The notes under the pieces are model-generated. The model worked only from the letters and a program-made list of their open reading frames with translations. It ran no database searches and had not been told where the DNA came from. A program made the position numbers and the translations under genes. Below, piece after piece: positions 21,851-31,476 of a stretch of DNA of 64,000 nucleotides. Source of the stretch: Notospermus geniculatus (lineage: Eukaryota; Nemertea; Pilidiophora; Heteronemertea; Lineidae); the NCBI GenBank assembly GCA_002633025.1, contig NMRB01000549.1, positions 208,140 through 272,139 on the forward strand, read 5' to 3'. How positions within the stretch are numbered: position 1 is the first letter of the stretch; the number at the start of each line of letters is the position of its first letter.

Positions 21851-22069
21851 CGATGGCGGCCATTTTTTGTCAGCGAAGGTTTCGACGTAGTATCAGTCTA
21901 GCCTACTTGTAGGTATTACCACTGGCTTTGTGTGGGTTGGACAGGTCACCAGTCTTATCACGTTGGTTACAGACTCCGCCGACATCGGAGGGATACTAAT
22001 GCACACCTCAATGCATAGAGTGGCACTTTAAGACTCCCTACCAAGTGTCATCAACTCTATATATTTCAG

Positions 22070-22336
22070 ATGCATCTTGTATTTTCTATATAAGGAACTT
22101 GCCCACGTATTGCGTGGTAGAATGGACACTATGGAGTTCATGCCAAAAGGTTACACGCACGTGTTTCTGGTCCGAGATCCACTTGAGTCTGTCCCTTCTC
22201 TGTATGAGATAGCAATGTAGAATGGACACTATGGAGTTCATGCCAAAAGGTTACACGCACGTGTTTCTGGTCCGAGATCCACTTGAGTCTGTCCCTTCTC
22301 TGTATGAGATAGCAATGAAGGATTTCCAGGGAGAAT
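22070..22336 (+). CDS. Sulfotransferase-like gene, second exon (duplicated internally)
   Basis: The acceptor is TATATTTCAG and the donor GTGAGT. The conceptual product contains KELAHVLRGR, FMPKGYTHVFLVRDP and ESVPSLYEIAMKDFQGE. Bases 22118-22217 are repeated exactly as 22218-22317. Because 100 is not a multiple of three, the frame breaks and the first copy runs into TAG. Near 22090 the frame also appears to lack one A. If the duplication is an assembly error the 1-bp defect would remain. Confidence 0.65.
22118..22317. repeat. Exact 100-bp tandem duplication within an exon
   Basis: Two identical 100-base copies, each starting TAGAATGGACACTATGG in context. Absence of any substitution points to a very recent event or an assembly artefact. 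Confidence 0.9.
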
Positions 22337-22559
22337 GTGAGTACACCATCTTGACATTGTGTATTCATGTTTATAACTAGGTCATCGTCATGGAGATTTC
22401 TCGGAACCCCGGACGTACGAAGGAGCCGTTTTGACTTGTCGGCAAGGAAGTATTTTTTTAATGGTTTTCAACGAAGGATTGCCGGTGGATCGCACAGTTT
22501 TGCTGTTTTTGTTGGTATTTCTGACCGCTTTGTGTATGTACGTATGCGAGCCCTTAACA

Positions 22560-22695
22560 GGGAGTTTAAGAAATCAAACGATTAACGTAAACCTTAACGT
22601 TAACAAACAACGCTATTTTTGCACCAAAATGTGTGTAGTATGAAAAATAACGTTGTCATAAAGTTTACGTTTATCGTTTGATTTCTTAACCTCCC
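22560..22695. mobile_element. 136-bp foldback MITE in intron 2, GGGAGTTTAAG ends
   Basis: GGGAGTTTAAGAAATCAAACG faces the complement at 22670-22695, which ends AACCTCCC. The phrase GGGAGGTTAAGAATTCAAACG at about 701-721 in block A is a relative of its end. It belongs to the group of foldbacks sharing an AGGGAGGTT-like terminus. Confidence 0.75.
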
Positions 22696-23127
22696 TAATA
22701 TAATCAATTTCATATTGTTACCAACAGGAAAATCAGGTGCAATATTCAGAAAAAAACTTTCGCCCAATTGGGACGTCGAATGGACAAAAATGGCGAATTC
22801 ACTTTATTCTTGGTCGCCCTCTCGCACGCTTCGGTGAAGCAGCCGGGAAACCAGTGAATTTTCCATTCCCCAAATAATACTACACCCGTTAACAGCGCAG
22901 TAAAGGGCTGCCCTGTAGAAATATCGAAGAAAATCAAGGAAAATACGGCCGACTGCCGAAACCCTTCTTTGAAACAATGAAGACACAGCGGCTCCGTGTT
23001 GACAGTCAAAACGGCTAAGTGCGCATGCGCGCATTTCTCATGGGAATGACGTAATTACGAGTCCGCCGCAACTCATCTAATATAAAGTCAGTTCATCGTG
23101 GTCGGACTGATTTGTTTTCTTTTCTAG

Positions 23128-23526
23128 CTGATTTACGTGTGGCCCTTGTAGGCGTGCGGGACAAGGCCGTTTTGGGGGTCGAGGTTGCAAGTCTCGTAAG
23201 ACAAGCTACTTTTGCATTTTTCTTAGAGTATAGGTCCTGAGTTGTCGCTTTCAGTGCAAATTTTAAGCATGTTCGGCTGGGACGAAATTGGTAGAATTCC
23301 ATCTGCGAACGAGCCAGGACCTATACTCTAAGGAAAATGCAAAAGTAGCTTGTCTTACGAGACTTGCACCCTACTCCTAAAATAAGCGACTTTTTGGCCT
23401 TGTCCCGCACGCCTATTGGCGAAATAGGTATTGAGGAGCTGTGGCAGCTGTACTGCCTACTGGAGGAAAACCTGGGGGCAGAGAAGTTGATGGTGATAGA
23501 TTCAACCGACTTGGTGGAGCAACCAG
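23128..23526 (+). CDS. Sulfotransferase-like gene, third exon, split by a MITE
   Basis: The acceptor TTTGTTTTCTTTTCTAG precedes 21 coding bases (DLRVAL). Then comes a 267-bp foldback element, then GCGAAATAGGTATTGAGG and the remaining codons (EELWQLYCLLEENLGAEK, MVIDSTDLVEQP) up to the donor GTAAGA. The two exon parts join in frame when the element and one TTG are ignored, and the joined exon starts in phase with exon 2 and ends in phase with exon 4. Confidence 0.7.
23149..23415. mobile_element. 267-bp foldback MITE inserted in a coding exon, TTG duplication
   Basis: The ends TAGGCGTGCGGGACAAGGCC and the complement (GGCCTTGTCCCGCACGCCTA) continue as long inverted arms (about 110 bp). TTG lies at 23146-23148 and 23416-23418. 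One half of a related copy is at 53946-54090. Unknown class: a 3-bp TTG duplication does not match a superfamily I can name with confidence. Confidence 0.85.
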
Positions 23527-23772
23527 GTAAGACTGTTTTCAGTATCGTATGGAATGCATCAGACAAACGAATATTGGGAGTAATATTACCATCGTTGTGG
23601 GGCTACTTACAACTAGTGGCGCTCCCCCATGTGATCAGATGCACTGAACCCCTTGCAGTTACAATGGGGCACGGCTTAACCTGCCGGCCGCATTGATGAT
23701 TTTCTTTATGGCGTAGTGGTTGGCGCATTTCAGATCTACTCTAGCGCGATCAGTACGAGGATGGGTAACCGG

Positions 23773-23932
23773 TGTGAAAAGAATGTCAATGGGAAAAACT
23801 ATTATGTAGGAACGAAAGATCCTATTGTTACATTCTAATTTCTGGTGATTGGTGTCTATAGCCATGCACCTTCATCCGTCAGTCAACGTTAGAAGAGGAC
23901 GCTTTTTACAAGGGGACACACTTTGTGTTACA
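23773..23932. mobile_element. 160-bp Ginger-like MITE with CCGG duplication, copy 2
   Basis: It is the reverse-orientation relative of 9545-9709 (shared core GATCCTATTGTTACATTCTA). The ends are TGTGAAAAG and GTGTTACA. CCGG lies immediately before (23769-23772) and after (23933-23936). It sits in the intron between exons 3 and 4. Confidence 0.8.
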
Positions 23933-23989
23933 CCGGCGCGTATGATGAGAGTTTTCTCCGAAAAGTTGGCGTCCTATGGGCAACTCATG

Positions 23990-24070
23990 CAGCTGTCGTT
24001 GCTCGAACCCACGACTTGACGGAGAGGAGCCCGACGCTCTACCACGTACCACTATCCCAACGCGCGCAAA
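23990..24070 (-). repeat. tRNA-like / SINE-head fragment
   Basis: On the minus strand GATAGTGGTACGTGGTAGAGCG resembles an A-box region (given over 20 bases only as position) and GTGGGTTCGAGC is a good B box. There are no matching acceptor stems, so it is probably the head of a decayed tRNA-derived SINE. Confidence 0.35.
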
Positions 24071-24322
24071 ATAGGCCCTAAATAGGCCCTCCAGACACTT
24101 CTGCGTTTCACACGGAAATCTTTCAACTGGATCCCTTTTGTACCACTATGGTTTTCAGGGGGGGGGGCATGGCCTAAAGAGTGTGCGAGGAGGGTTGGGT
24201 TGGGTGGGGATCAGGGTTAGGATTAGATCAGCCCTCGAATAATATGGTCCGGGTCAGCCATAGATGAATAGCCTACATTTCTATAGGCGGTACTGTAGGG
24301 GATCCAATTAAAGGTGTCCCCA

Positions 24323-24681
24323 GGGAGGTTTCGCAAATCTGACGAAACACGAAGTACGAAATATGAAATTCAATTTCATTTCCATGACCTAATGTATTTC
24401 TGGTGGTGGTTGGTACCCAAAATGTCCCTGCTGCCAGTGCGTCTTTTAGCATATCATGTAAGACCGAAAGAGTTATGGTGCATCTTGAATTATTAAATTT
24501 CTACTTCGTATCTACGAAGTGGAAACGAAAGATAAATTTCTAAGTATCGGTCTTACGTCACGCTAAAAGACACTCGACTTGCAGCAGGCGATATTGGAGG
24601 TACCAACCATCTCCTGAAATGAAGTCCAATTTCGTACAGGTATTTCGTACTTCGTGTTTCGTCCGACTAGCGAAATCTCAC
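24323..24681. mobile_element. ~360-bp foldback element in intron 3
   Basis: GGGAGGTTTCGCAAATCTG near 24323 is mirrored by the complement around 24665-24681. ACGAAACACGAAGTACGAAAT is present in both arms (positions 24342 and about 24640). The centre has a small hairpin ACTTCGTATCTACGAAGT. The terminus again starts AGGGAGGTT. Confidence 0.75.
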
Positions 24682-24822
24682 TATTTACCGCCGCGCTGCC
24701 AACATACAGTGGGCAGGCGATGTTCGCACGGCAATCCGGACAAGTGTGTGGCGGCCTTTCTGAGCATTGGCGAGCACGTGACGGGTTTTGCGTTTTATTC
24801 CCATGCACTAACCTTATTTCAG

Positions 24823-25118
24823 AGGCCATCCTGCAAGCTTTCTGCCGCCACACAGGGATACCATACAGCCACAAACTAGTCGAATGGGGAGATCACGTTC
24901 CAGACGAGAATAATCTTTCCCAGTTTGTGTATCCGGAAGTGTTTAGAACATGGTCCAGTCCAGCTCTAAAGTCTACTGGTATAAAGCGTACGTTTCAGAC
25001 CATCAGAAACCCAAGCGACTATCCGGACCTTGTCAGAGAGACAATTGAAAAAGTCATGCCGTATTATGAGAAGTTACGTGCGTTAAGATATGTACCGCCA
25101 ACAACCAATATGAGTTAA
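24823..25118 (+). CDS. Sulfotransferase-like gene, last exon
   Basis: The acceptor CCTTATTTCAG is followed by an intact frame to TAA at 25116-25118. The product holds ILQAFCRHTGIPYSHKLVEW, GDHVPD, FRTW and a C-terminal helix with MPYYEKLRALR. This is the PAPS-binding/C-terminal part of the sulfotransferase fold as seen in the family. The join to exon 3 is in phase (G plus AG gives Glu). It is the best-preserved exon and shows no damage. Confidence 0.75.
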
Positions 25119-25580
25119 CTTCCTGAACCTATTAGGGCACACTGGGGAATCATGCAAATCCTGGTTCGAGGTTACATTTTGTCCACGTTTTAGAAGGAAC
25201 CAGCGCAAGTCTTTCGAGAAAGTGCCGTAGTAATTTTAAGTGACAATCCCATCTGACTTGACGTACCCAGACACATTCGAGGATAAAGAGGAAGACCGAG
25301 GAGTTTGACAGGTACTGACTCTCGGTGCGTTAAATGAATTTGAATAGGAATAAATACATGTAGACTTATGCAACACTGCAAGTCGGTTCACAGTATGTCT
25401 GGATTAACCCTTTATTGGCAAAGCTAATTCACTTGCTATGGTTTTCTCGTTCAATCTTGAAAATAGGCGCACAGATCCTGTTAAAATCGACATCAGAATT
25501 AAGACAGAATTGTGTAGAACATCCTGGGCCGACCGCACAGAAAGTACGATAGTGCTATTGGCAGTTAGTTATACCGCATT
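25119..25580. other. 3' flank of the sulfotransferase-like gene
   Basis: No further exon or repeat end is evident up to the LTR retrotransposon. A poly-A signal was not identified with confidence. Confidence 0.4.
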
Positions 25581-25781
25581 TGTTGGGGACAAGATTTACA
25601 CTTCCAGAATTCCTGTAGGAATCACAGTTCCCAATCCCCAGTCAGCCAGGTGACACAGGAACTGGAAGTAGGGGGGCGTATCTGGGTCATCGTGTTCATT
25701 TTATAGTACAAAAGCAATACAGAGACATTAGATAAATTCGCTTTATCTTATTGATGAAGAACAATATATATACAATTAACA
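25581..25781 (+). repeat. 5' LTR (201 bp, with 48-bp deletion)
   Basis: It starts TGTTGGGGACAAG and ends AATTAACA. Compared with the 3' LTR it lacks 48 bases after GGGTCA. I see no substitutions between the two. Confidence 0.95.
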
Positions 25782-25783
25782 TT

Positions 25784-25802
25784 TGGAGGTCCCACCGAGA
25801 TT
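25784..25802 (+). promoter_or_regulatory. Primer binding site, tRNA-Gln type
   Basis: TGGAGGTCCCACCGAGATT begins two bases after the LTR. It is complementary to the 3' end of the animal tRNA-Gln form that starts GGTCCCA. Assignment is from my knowledge of tRNA-Gln; no local tRNA gene was compared. Confidence 0.8.
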
Positions 25803-26043
25803 ATTGTTGTACAAAGGCTAAGTTTCACTGACTTTACAAGCAATGATTGAGCCGTTTGTATGGCATGCCCGTAGTGCAATGCATTGCACTGAAGTAAAGC
25901 CCGTCCCCAGGGTAATGGAAGCCTGAATGCACCGTGCATGGGTGCACACGGATCTGTGATCAACCTCGTCCCTAGGTGGCTTAAGCTTGCAATTCCTGTA
26001 TAGAGAGTGCTCGTGCCAGTGACTTTACAATTATCAGATCAAT

Positions 26044-27563
26044 ATGGCTGATGGAGGATCACCTGAGCAGGAACGTAGGGCAAAACAGAATGCTCTCGAG
26101 GAAGAGAACGAAAGACTGAAAAATCGTATTGCTGAATTAGAACTTGCAAAGAGCATGGACGATCTGCTTAGAACAACCACACCACGCAAAGGGGGTGGAG
26201 CGATAAGCAAGGTGTCTGATGCAGATGAGGATTGCCGGCAGATACGACGGATAGGCATAGTGCTCGTGACGATGCTGCAGCCACAGGTAGCCGTGTGGAT
26301 CGCCCAGTGGTTTCTGGTAGTCGCACCGATCGTGCTGCTGCGGGCAATCATCAGGGTCGTTCAGTCGATATCGATAGTCATGATAGTGATGATCACTGGC
26401 AAAAATGGTTAAAAAGGGAATTCAAGATTCAGGGCCAGATTGGCAGGCCTGGAGAAAAGGACAAGCTTTCATTCTCCAGTCTGATACATCAGATAGAGGC
26501 TGGTCTCGAGAAAGGCTACAGTGACAAGGAGGTGACCACAGGGGTCATCAAAGCCATTTCCGCAGGTAGCACCTTTCGTAGTTACTTGGAGGGGAAGGAA
26601 CGTCTGGACTTACCATCCCTTCGGAAGATTCTCCGATTTCACTACTGCGAGAAGGGCGCTACAGAGCTGTATAAAGACTTGGTAAATCTCACTCAGACAC
26701 AGAAGGAGAATGCACAAGAATTTTTGATGAGGGCACTAGATCTGCGACAGAAGGTCAACTTTGCCTCCAGGGAGTCGGACTCTGGCCTAAGCTACGACCC
26801 GAGTCTAGTTCATCGCATGTTCCTTCACACGTTGCACACTGGACTAATTAGTGATGACATTAAGGTGGAGGTACGGTCACTTTTGGAAAACACCACCGTG
26901 AGTGATGAACTACTTATGGAGGGCTTCGCGAAAGCCAGCAATAAAGAAACAGAAAGGCGAAAGAAGCTGGGAAAAGAGGCAGCAGTCGAGCAACAGGGCC
27001 AAGATGCCATCCGAAAAAGACCGGCAAAGTCTGATGTGGGTCACAAGGAGGTCAAGGTTCAGGCAGTGGGGGCAGATGTCCTTGCCCAGTTGGCAGAGCT
27101 GCGCAGTGAGATCCAAAAACTGCGACAGGAAAAACCACAAAATCAGGAACCGAAGGCTGAAGCAAAGGGAAAGAAACACCAAGTGAAAAGGGGATGTCAA
27201 GCCTGTAAGGACAGCGGTAAAGAGGCCACCTGTGATCACTGTTTTAAATGTGGCAGTGCAGACCATTTTGCTAGAGGCTGTAGGCAGGCGGTAAACTCCA
27301 AAGGGTCTACCCAGAGGGACAGGGGACAGGCGCTAGGCCCTGAGAGTCCAAATATGTCCCAAAATGGTGAAACGGGAACAGTGAATGATGAAAGCAAGCC
27401 GGAGGTCAGGGCAGCTGGGATAATGGGAGGACTTGTGCATCCTAAAAACCACAACAAGTTAGTTTCCTTGGTAGGATCGCAGTGTTTGATCCAATGTCAG
27501 CTGAATGGGGTCTCAACACTCGCCCTATGGGACACTGGTGCGCAGAGTCAGTATTGTGGTTAG
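26044..27563 (+). pseudogene. gag: gag with start of protease, frameshifted
   Basis: The frame opens at ATG 26044 with a short coiled coil (ALEEENERLKNRIAELE). It shifts register near 26230 and is open again to 27563. The second part has the capsid-like helical segment and a nucleocapsid zinc knuckle CFKCGSADHFARGC (CX2CX4HX4C), preceded by CQACKDSGKEATCDHC. At the end lies the aspartic protease motif LWDTGAQ, after which the frame is lost. Gag would package RNA and assemble particles. This copy cannot give one continuous product. Confidence 0.8.
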
Positions 27564-30500
27564 CAACCCAACCAAGCATCCAGTGAGGATCAAGGGTCGA
27601 ACTGCTTTAGGGACTGTTAGTCTGATTAAGACCATATACGAATGGAACTCCGGTGGTACCGCCAGTGTACCCGCAGATACTGGTTGTAACATCGAGGACG
27701 GTCATGTACACAGTGTGAATGTTGACAATCAGCAAGTACATGATGCAGAGGGTGAAACCTGGCTCCCACCTGTGGATCTCAGTCACTTGCCACAGGATCA
27801 ACGCATTCAAGTGGAACAGATGTTGAGAGAGGAGTGTGCGGCTTTTGCAAGGGATGACAGTGATTTAGGCTGCATGCCAGATCTACAGCTGCACATAAAA
27901 CTCAATGATCCCGAACCATGTTATCAACCGTATCGCTCAGTACCAAAGCCTCTATACGATGAACTCAGGGAGTATCTGGAGGATCTCATCCGCAAAGGTG
28001 TCATAAGGAAATCAACTTCCAGTTATTCCTCACCTCTGGTATGCGTGAGAAAGAAATCGGGTAAGCTGCGGGTATGTGGTGACTATCGTCTCTTGAACTC
28101 TCGCTGTGCTCCTGATCGTCGCCCACTTATGCGTGTGCAGGATATACTGGATTTGCTAGGTGGAAATTCCTGGTTTTCCACACTTGATTTTGGCACTGCT
28201 TATCGTCAAGGATTTTTGGATGAAGAGAGTAGTCATTTGACCGCGTTCTCGACCCCCTGGGGGCTGTATGAATGGAACAGGATTCCCTTCGGTGTGATGG
28301 GGGCGCCACCGGCCTTCCAGCGCCACATGTACAACGTACTGGAGGAGTTAGTTTTCAAGACTTGCATTCCTTTCCAAGATGACATCATGTCATACAGTCA
28401 GACCTTTCAGCATCACCTGGAGGATATACGTCAAGTTCTGAGGAAAGTCAAGAAAAGTGGTGGGAAGCTGAAGGCCTCAAAGTGCAATTTGTTTAGAAAC
28501 CAAGCTCGTTTCATTGGGCGATTAGTATCAGAAAAAGGCTACACGATCGACCCAGCTGACACTGATGCAATTCGCAGTTTGAAGGAAAATACTCCACAGA
28601 CACTTGGTCACTTACGCAAACTGTTGGGCTTTCTCAGCTATTACCGTTCCTTTGTTCCAGACTTTGCAAGGCGAGCAAAACCTTTGCATGCATTGCTGCA
28701 AACCAGTGAGAGTAAACCTGCACCTGGTGATAATAAACGGAAGGGGGGAAAAGCTAACTCGCGTCCTCAGGAGAAACGCAATCAACTCCCTTCAAAGACA
28801 CCCCTTACATGGCTACCACATCACCAGGAAACGTTGGAAAGTCTATTGGACACTCTCATGAAACCACCAATCCTTGCCTTCCCAGATCTAGAAAAACCAT
28901 TTGTGCTACACACCGATGCATCCGCGGATGGTTTGGGTTGTGTTTTGTATCAAGAACAGCAGGGGGAGCTACGGGTGATAGGATATGGTTCACGAGCACT
29001 GACACCGGCAGAAAAGAACTATTTCCTCCACTCTGGAAAACTTGAATTTCTCGCTCTAAAGTGGGCTGTGACGGAAAAATTCAGGGACTATCTGTTCTAT
29101 GCTCCATCGGTCACAGTTTACACTGACAATAATCCCTTGACCTACATCTTCACGACAGCAAAGTTGAATGCGACAACACATAGGTGGATGGCTGAACTCT
29201 CACAGTTCCCACTAACGTTGAAGTATCGTCCAGGCAAACAGAACATTGATGCAGATACTTTGTCCAGACTTCCCATGGATATGACAAAGTACATGACACA
29301 GTGCACAGAAGTTGTGGATCAGACAGAGTTGTGTGCTACTATTAAAGCTATGCAGAGTGTACAATCCGTGACTGTTGCTGCAGTTGATCCTTTAATGGCT
29401 GCCCCGATTGATACCGTCGGTTCAATTTCACGCGATGACCTCAGAAATAGTCAGTTACAAGATTCCACCACAGGCCGGGTGATTGGTCTGCTAGAGTCAG
29501 GAGAGAAACTGTCCTCTAAGCAGCGCAGGCGTGAACCTCGTGATGTGCAGGTGCTCTTACGGAGTTTGAACTATCTGCTGTTGGATGGTGATGGAATCCT
29601 TTGGAGGAAGAGTGGACAATGTCAACAGTTGGTTCTACCTAAGAAGTACCACCCCCTGGTATTTCGTGAACTTCACTGTGAAATGGGACATTTGGGTACA
29701 GATAGAGTTATGGATCTGGTCCGAGAGCGCTTTTACTGGCCTTATATGCAGACAGATATTGAACATTACATCACTCAGAAGTGTACCTGTTTGAAAAACA
29801 AGAAGCCAGCTCGTATCACAAGAGCTCCATTGGTGAACATTCAGTCTTCTGCTCCGTTTGATTTGGTATCATTAGACTTTCTTCACCTAGAACGCAGTAA
29901 GGGTGGATATGAGTACATACTACTTTTAGTTGATCATTTCACGCGTTATGCGGTAGCTTATCCCACCACCAACAAAAGTGGTATGACTGCCGCTAACAAG
30001 CTATTCAATGACTATGTTCTTAAGTTTGGCTTCCCGAGGCGTATACATCATGATCAAGGAAAGGAGTTCGAGAACAACCTGTTTCGCCAGTTACAGAATT
30101 TGGCAGGGATGGCTGCAAGCAGAACGACGCCCTACCATCCCCAAGGGGATGGTCAGGTCGAGCGGATGAACAGAACATTATTGGCCATGCTTCGCTCGCT
30201 GGGAGAACAAAACCGATCCTGCTGGAGTGACCATGTAAACAAAGTCCTCCATGCCTACAACTGCACCAAACACGAGAGTACCGGCTATAAACCCTTTTAC
30301 CTCTTGTTCGGACGTCAACCTCAGCTCAGCATAGATTCATTGTTTGGTCTATCTCAGGACTCTGGTAGTGACAGCTACGATAGTTACGTACAGAAATGGA
30401 AAGACGCTATGCAGCAGGCCTATGAAATAGCACTGTCCAAATCTCAGGCGGCTGCTAAGTCGAGCAAGGACTTCTATGACAAAAGGGTGTATGGTAAACC

Positions 30501-31476
30501 TCTGGAAATATCCGATCGGGTGTTGGTCCGCAATCTACGTGAGAGGGGTGGCCCAGGCAAACTCCGTCCTCACTGGGAAGACAAAATTCATGTTGTCACC
30601 TCCAGGAAAGGAGATCCTGATCGCAGTCCAGTGTATGGTGTGAGAGCGGAAGACGGTAGCGGTAAAGAACGTGTACTGCATCGCAATTTGCTGATGCCAT
30701 GTCCAGGTCTACCTGTGGAGATTGATGAGCTGCTGCCTCCACCTACAGCCGGCTCCAAAAAACCCCTGCAAAGCAACCAGACACCGTTGTCGGTTCCAAG
30801 CACTTCACCCCCATCGGCTGAGACCAGCACCAGTGACGACGACAGTGATGACGAGGAATTTGAGCGGATTGCTGCTGCTCATTTCCTGGGCAGGAGGAGG
30901 AGAAGAGACAGTGAGACGAAGTCAAAACCAGACAGAGCTACGATATTGCACCCACAGAACCAGACAGAGACAGGAAATAAGGACATGGAGATACCCGAGA
31001 CGGGTAATATAGATCACGATGCTCAAGTCGATTTGCAAAATGGAGGAAATGAATCTGAATCCATCGAGAACAATGATGGGCAAACACAGGATATGGATCG
31101 GGCACAAACTCAGAATGGTGATGGAGTGGCAGAAGTACCGGCTCAGCGGGAGTTAAACCCCAGTGCACGCGAGTTCGCTCCTCGGCCGTCGAGACGTAGG
31201 GCAAAACCACGGCAGTTCACTTATGACCGTTTAGGTAATCCAAGTGTCAGGTCTGTTTCTGCCAATTGTGACAATGGACATTATGCACCATCTAATGGAC
31301 AAAATCAATTGCCTTGGTATTCGCACTTCTCAGGCCCAGGAAACAAACTGTACAACATGCCATATGTAATACCTTGGGAATCAGGTCAGCTGCCATGGTC
31401 AGCAGTTTGGCCAAATCACATGATTGGACATGGACAATTTCTATGGATGATGATCCCGGCCATTCCAGTGGCATAA
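27505..31476 (+). CDS. pol: pol polyprotein: RT, RNase H, integrase (protease deleted)
   Basis: The open frame spans 1323 codons, although its first ~14 codons are out of register with the protease motif. RT lies at about residues 135-400 (LDFGTAYRQ and the catalytic FQDDIMSYS, where most relatives have Y-x-DD). RNase H is at about 465-590 (HTDAS, LEFLAL, TDNN, DADTLSR). Integrase runs from about 715: zinc-binding HCEMGH with a C-x-C pair, then D in SLDFLH, D in HHDQG and E in QVERMNR with 35 residues between the last two. A GPY/F-like segment (GGPGKLRP) is near 1015, followed by an acidic low-complexity tail. The catalytic residues are intact. The missing protease body should prevent self-processing. 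Confidence 0.92.
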   Translation: MGSQHSPYGTLVRRVSIVVSNPTKHPVRIKGRTALGTVSLIKTIYEWNSGGTASVPADTGCNIEDGHVHSVNVDNQQVHDAEGETWLPPVDLSHLPQDQRIQVEQMLREECAAFARDDSDLGCMPDLQLHIKLNDPEPCYQPYRSVPKPLYDELREYLEDLIRKGVIRKSTSSYSSPLVCVRKKSGKLRVCGDYRLLNSRCAPDRRPLMRVQDILDLLGGNSWFSTLDFGTAYRQGFLDEESSHLTAFSTPWGLYEWNRIPFGVMGAPPAFQRHMYNVLEELVFKTCIPFQDDIMSYSQTFQHHLEDIRQVLRKVKKSGGKLKASKCNLFRNQARFIGRLVSEKGYTIDPADTDAIRSLKENTPQTLGHLRKLLGFLSYYRSFVPDFARRAKPLHALLQTSESKPAPGDNKRKGGKANSRPQEKRNQLPSKTPLTWLPHHQETLESLLDTLMKPPILAFPDLEKPFVLHTDASADGLGCVLYQEQQGELRVIGYGSRALTPAEKNYFLHSGKLEFLALKWAVTEKFRDYLFYAPSVTVYTDNNPLTYIFTTAKLNATTHRWMAELSQFPLTLKYRPGKQNIDADTLSRLPMDMTKYMTQCTEVVDQTELCATIKAMQSVQSVTVAAVDPLMAAPIDTVGSISRDDLRNSQLQDSTTGRVIGLLESGEKLSSKQRRREPRDVQVLLRSLNYLLLDGDGILWRKSGQCQQLVLPKKYHPLVFRELHCEMGHLGTDRVMDLVRERFYWPYMQTDIEHYITQKCTCLKNKKPARITRAPLVNIQSSAPFDLVSLDFLHLERSKGGYEYILLLVDHFTRYAVAYPTTNKSGMTAANKLFNDYVLKFGFPRRIHHDQGKEFENNLFRQLQNLAGMAASRTTPYHPQGDGQVERMNRTLLAMLRSLGEQNRSCWSDHVNKVLHAYNCTKHESTGYKPFYLLFGRQPQLSIDSLFGLSQDSGSDSYDSYVQKWKDAMQQAYEIALSKSQAAAKSSKDFYDKRVYGKPLEISDRVLVRNLRERGGPGKLRPHWEDKIHVVTSRKGDPDRSPVYGVRAEDGSGKERVLHRNLLMPCPGLPVEIDELLPPPTAGSKKPLQSNQTPLSVPSTSPPSAETSTSDDDSDDEEFERIAAAHFLGRRRRRDSETKSKPDRATILHPQNQTETGNKDMEIPETGNIDHDAQVDLQNGGNESESIENNDGQTQDMDRAQTQNGDGVAEVPAQRELNPSAREFAPRPSRRRAKPRQFTYDRLGNPSVRSVSANCDNGHYAPSNGQNQLPWYSHFSGPGNKLYNMPYVIPWESGQLPWSAVWPNHMIGHGQFLWMMIPAIPVA

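Larger units (their letters stand above)
21460..25118 (+). pseudogene. Sulfotransferase-like P-loop protein gene, disrupted
   Basis: Four exons can be joined: 21460-21601, 22070-22336, 23128-23526 and 24823-25118. The predicted protein contains FLVRDPLESVPSLYE, GAEKLMVIDSTDLVEQP, AFCRHTGIPYSHK and VEWGDHVPD. These are marks of a sulfotransferase-fold family that deuterostome genome annotations often label as branched-chain-aminotransferase-like. The N-terminal P-loop exon was not found upstream. Defects seen: an exact 100-bp tandem duplication and an apparent 1-bp loss in exon 2, and a 267-bp MITE inside exon 3. Exon 2 to 3 and exon 3 to 4 are in phase once the MITE is ignored. Exon 1 to 2 is off by one base. 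No active enzyme is expected from this assembly, although another allele may be intact. Confidence 0.7.
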
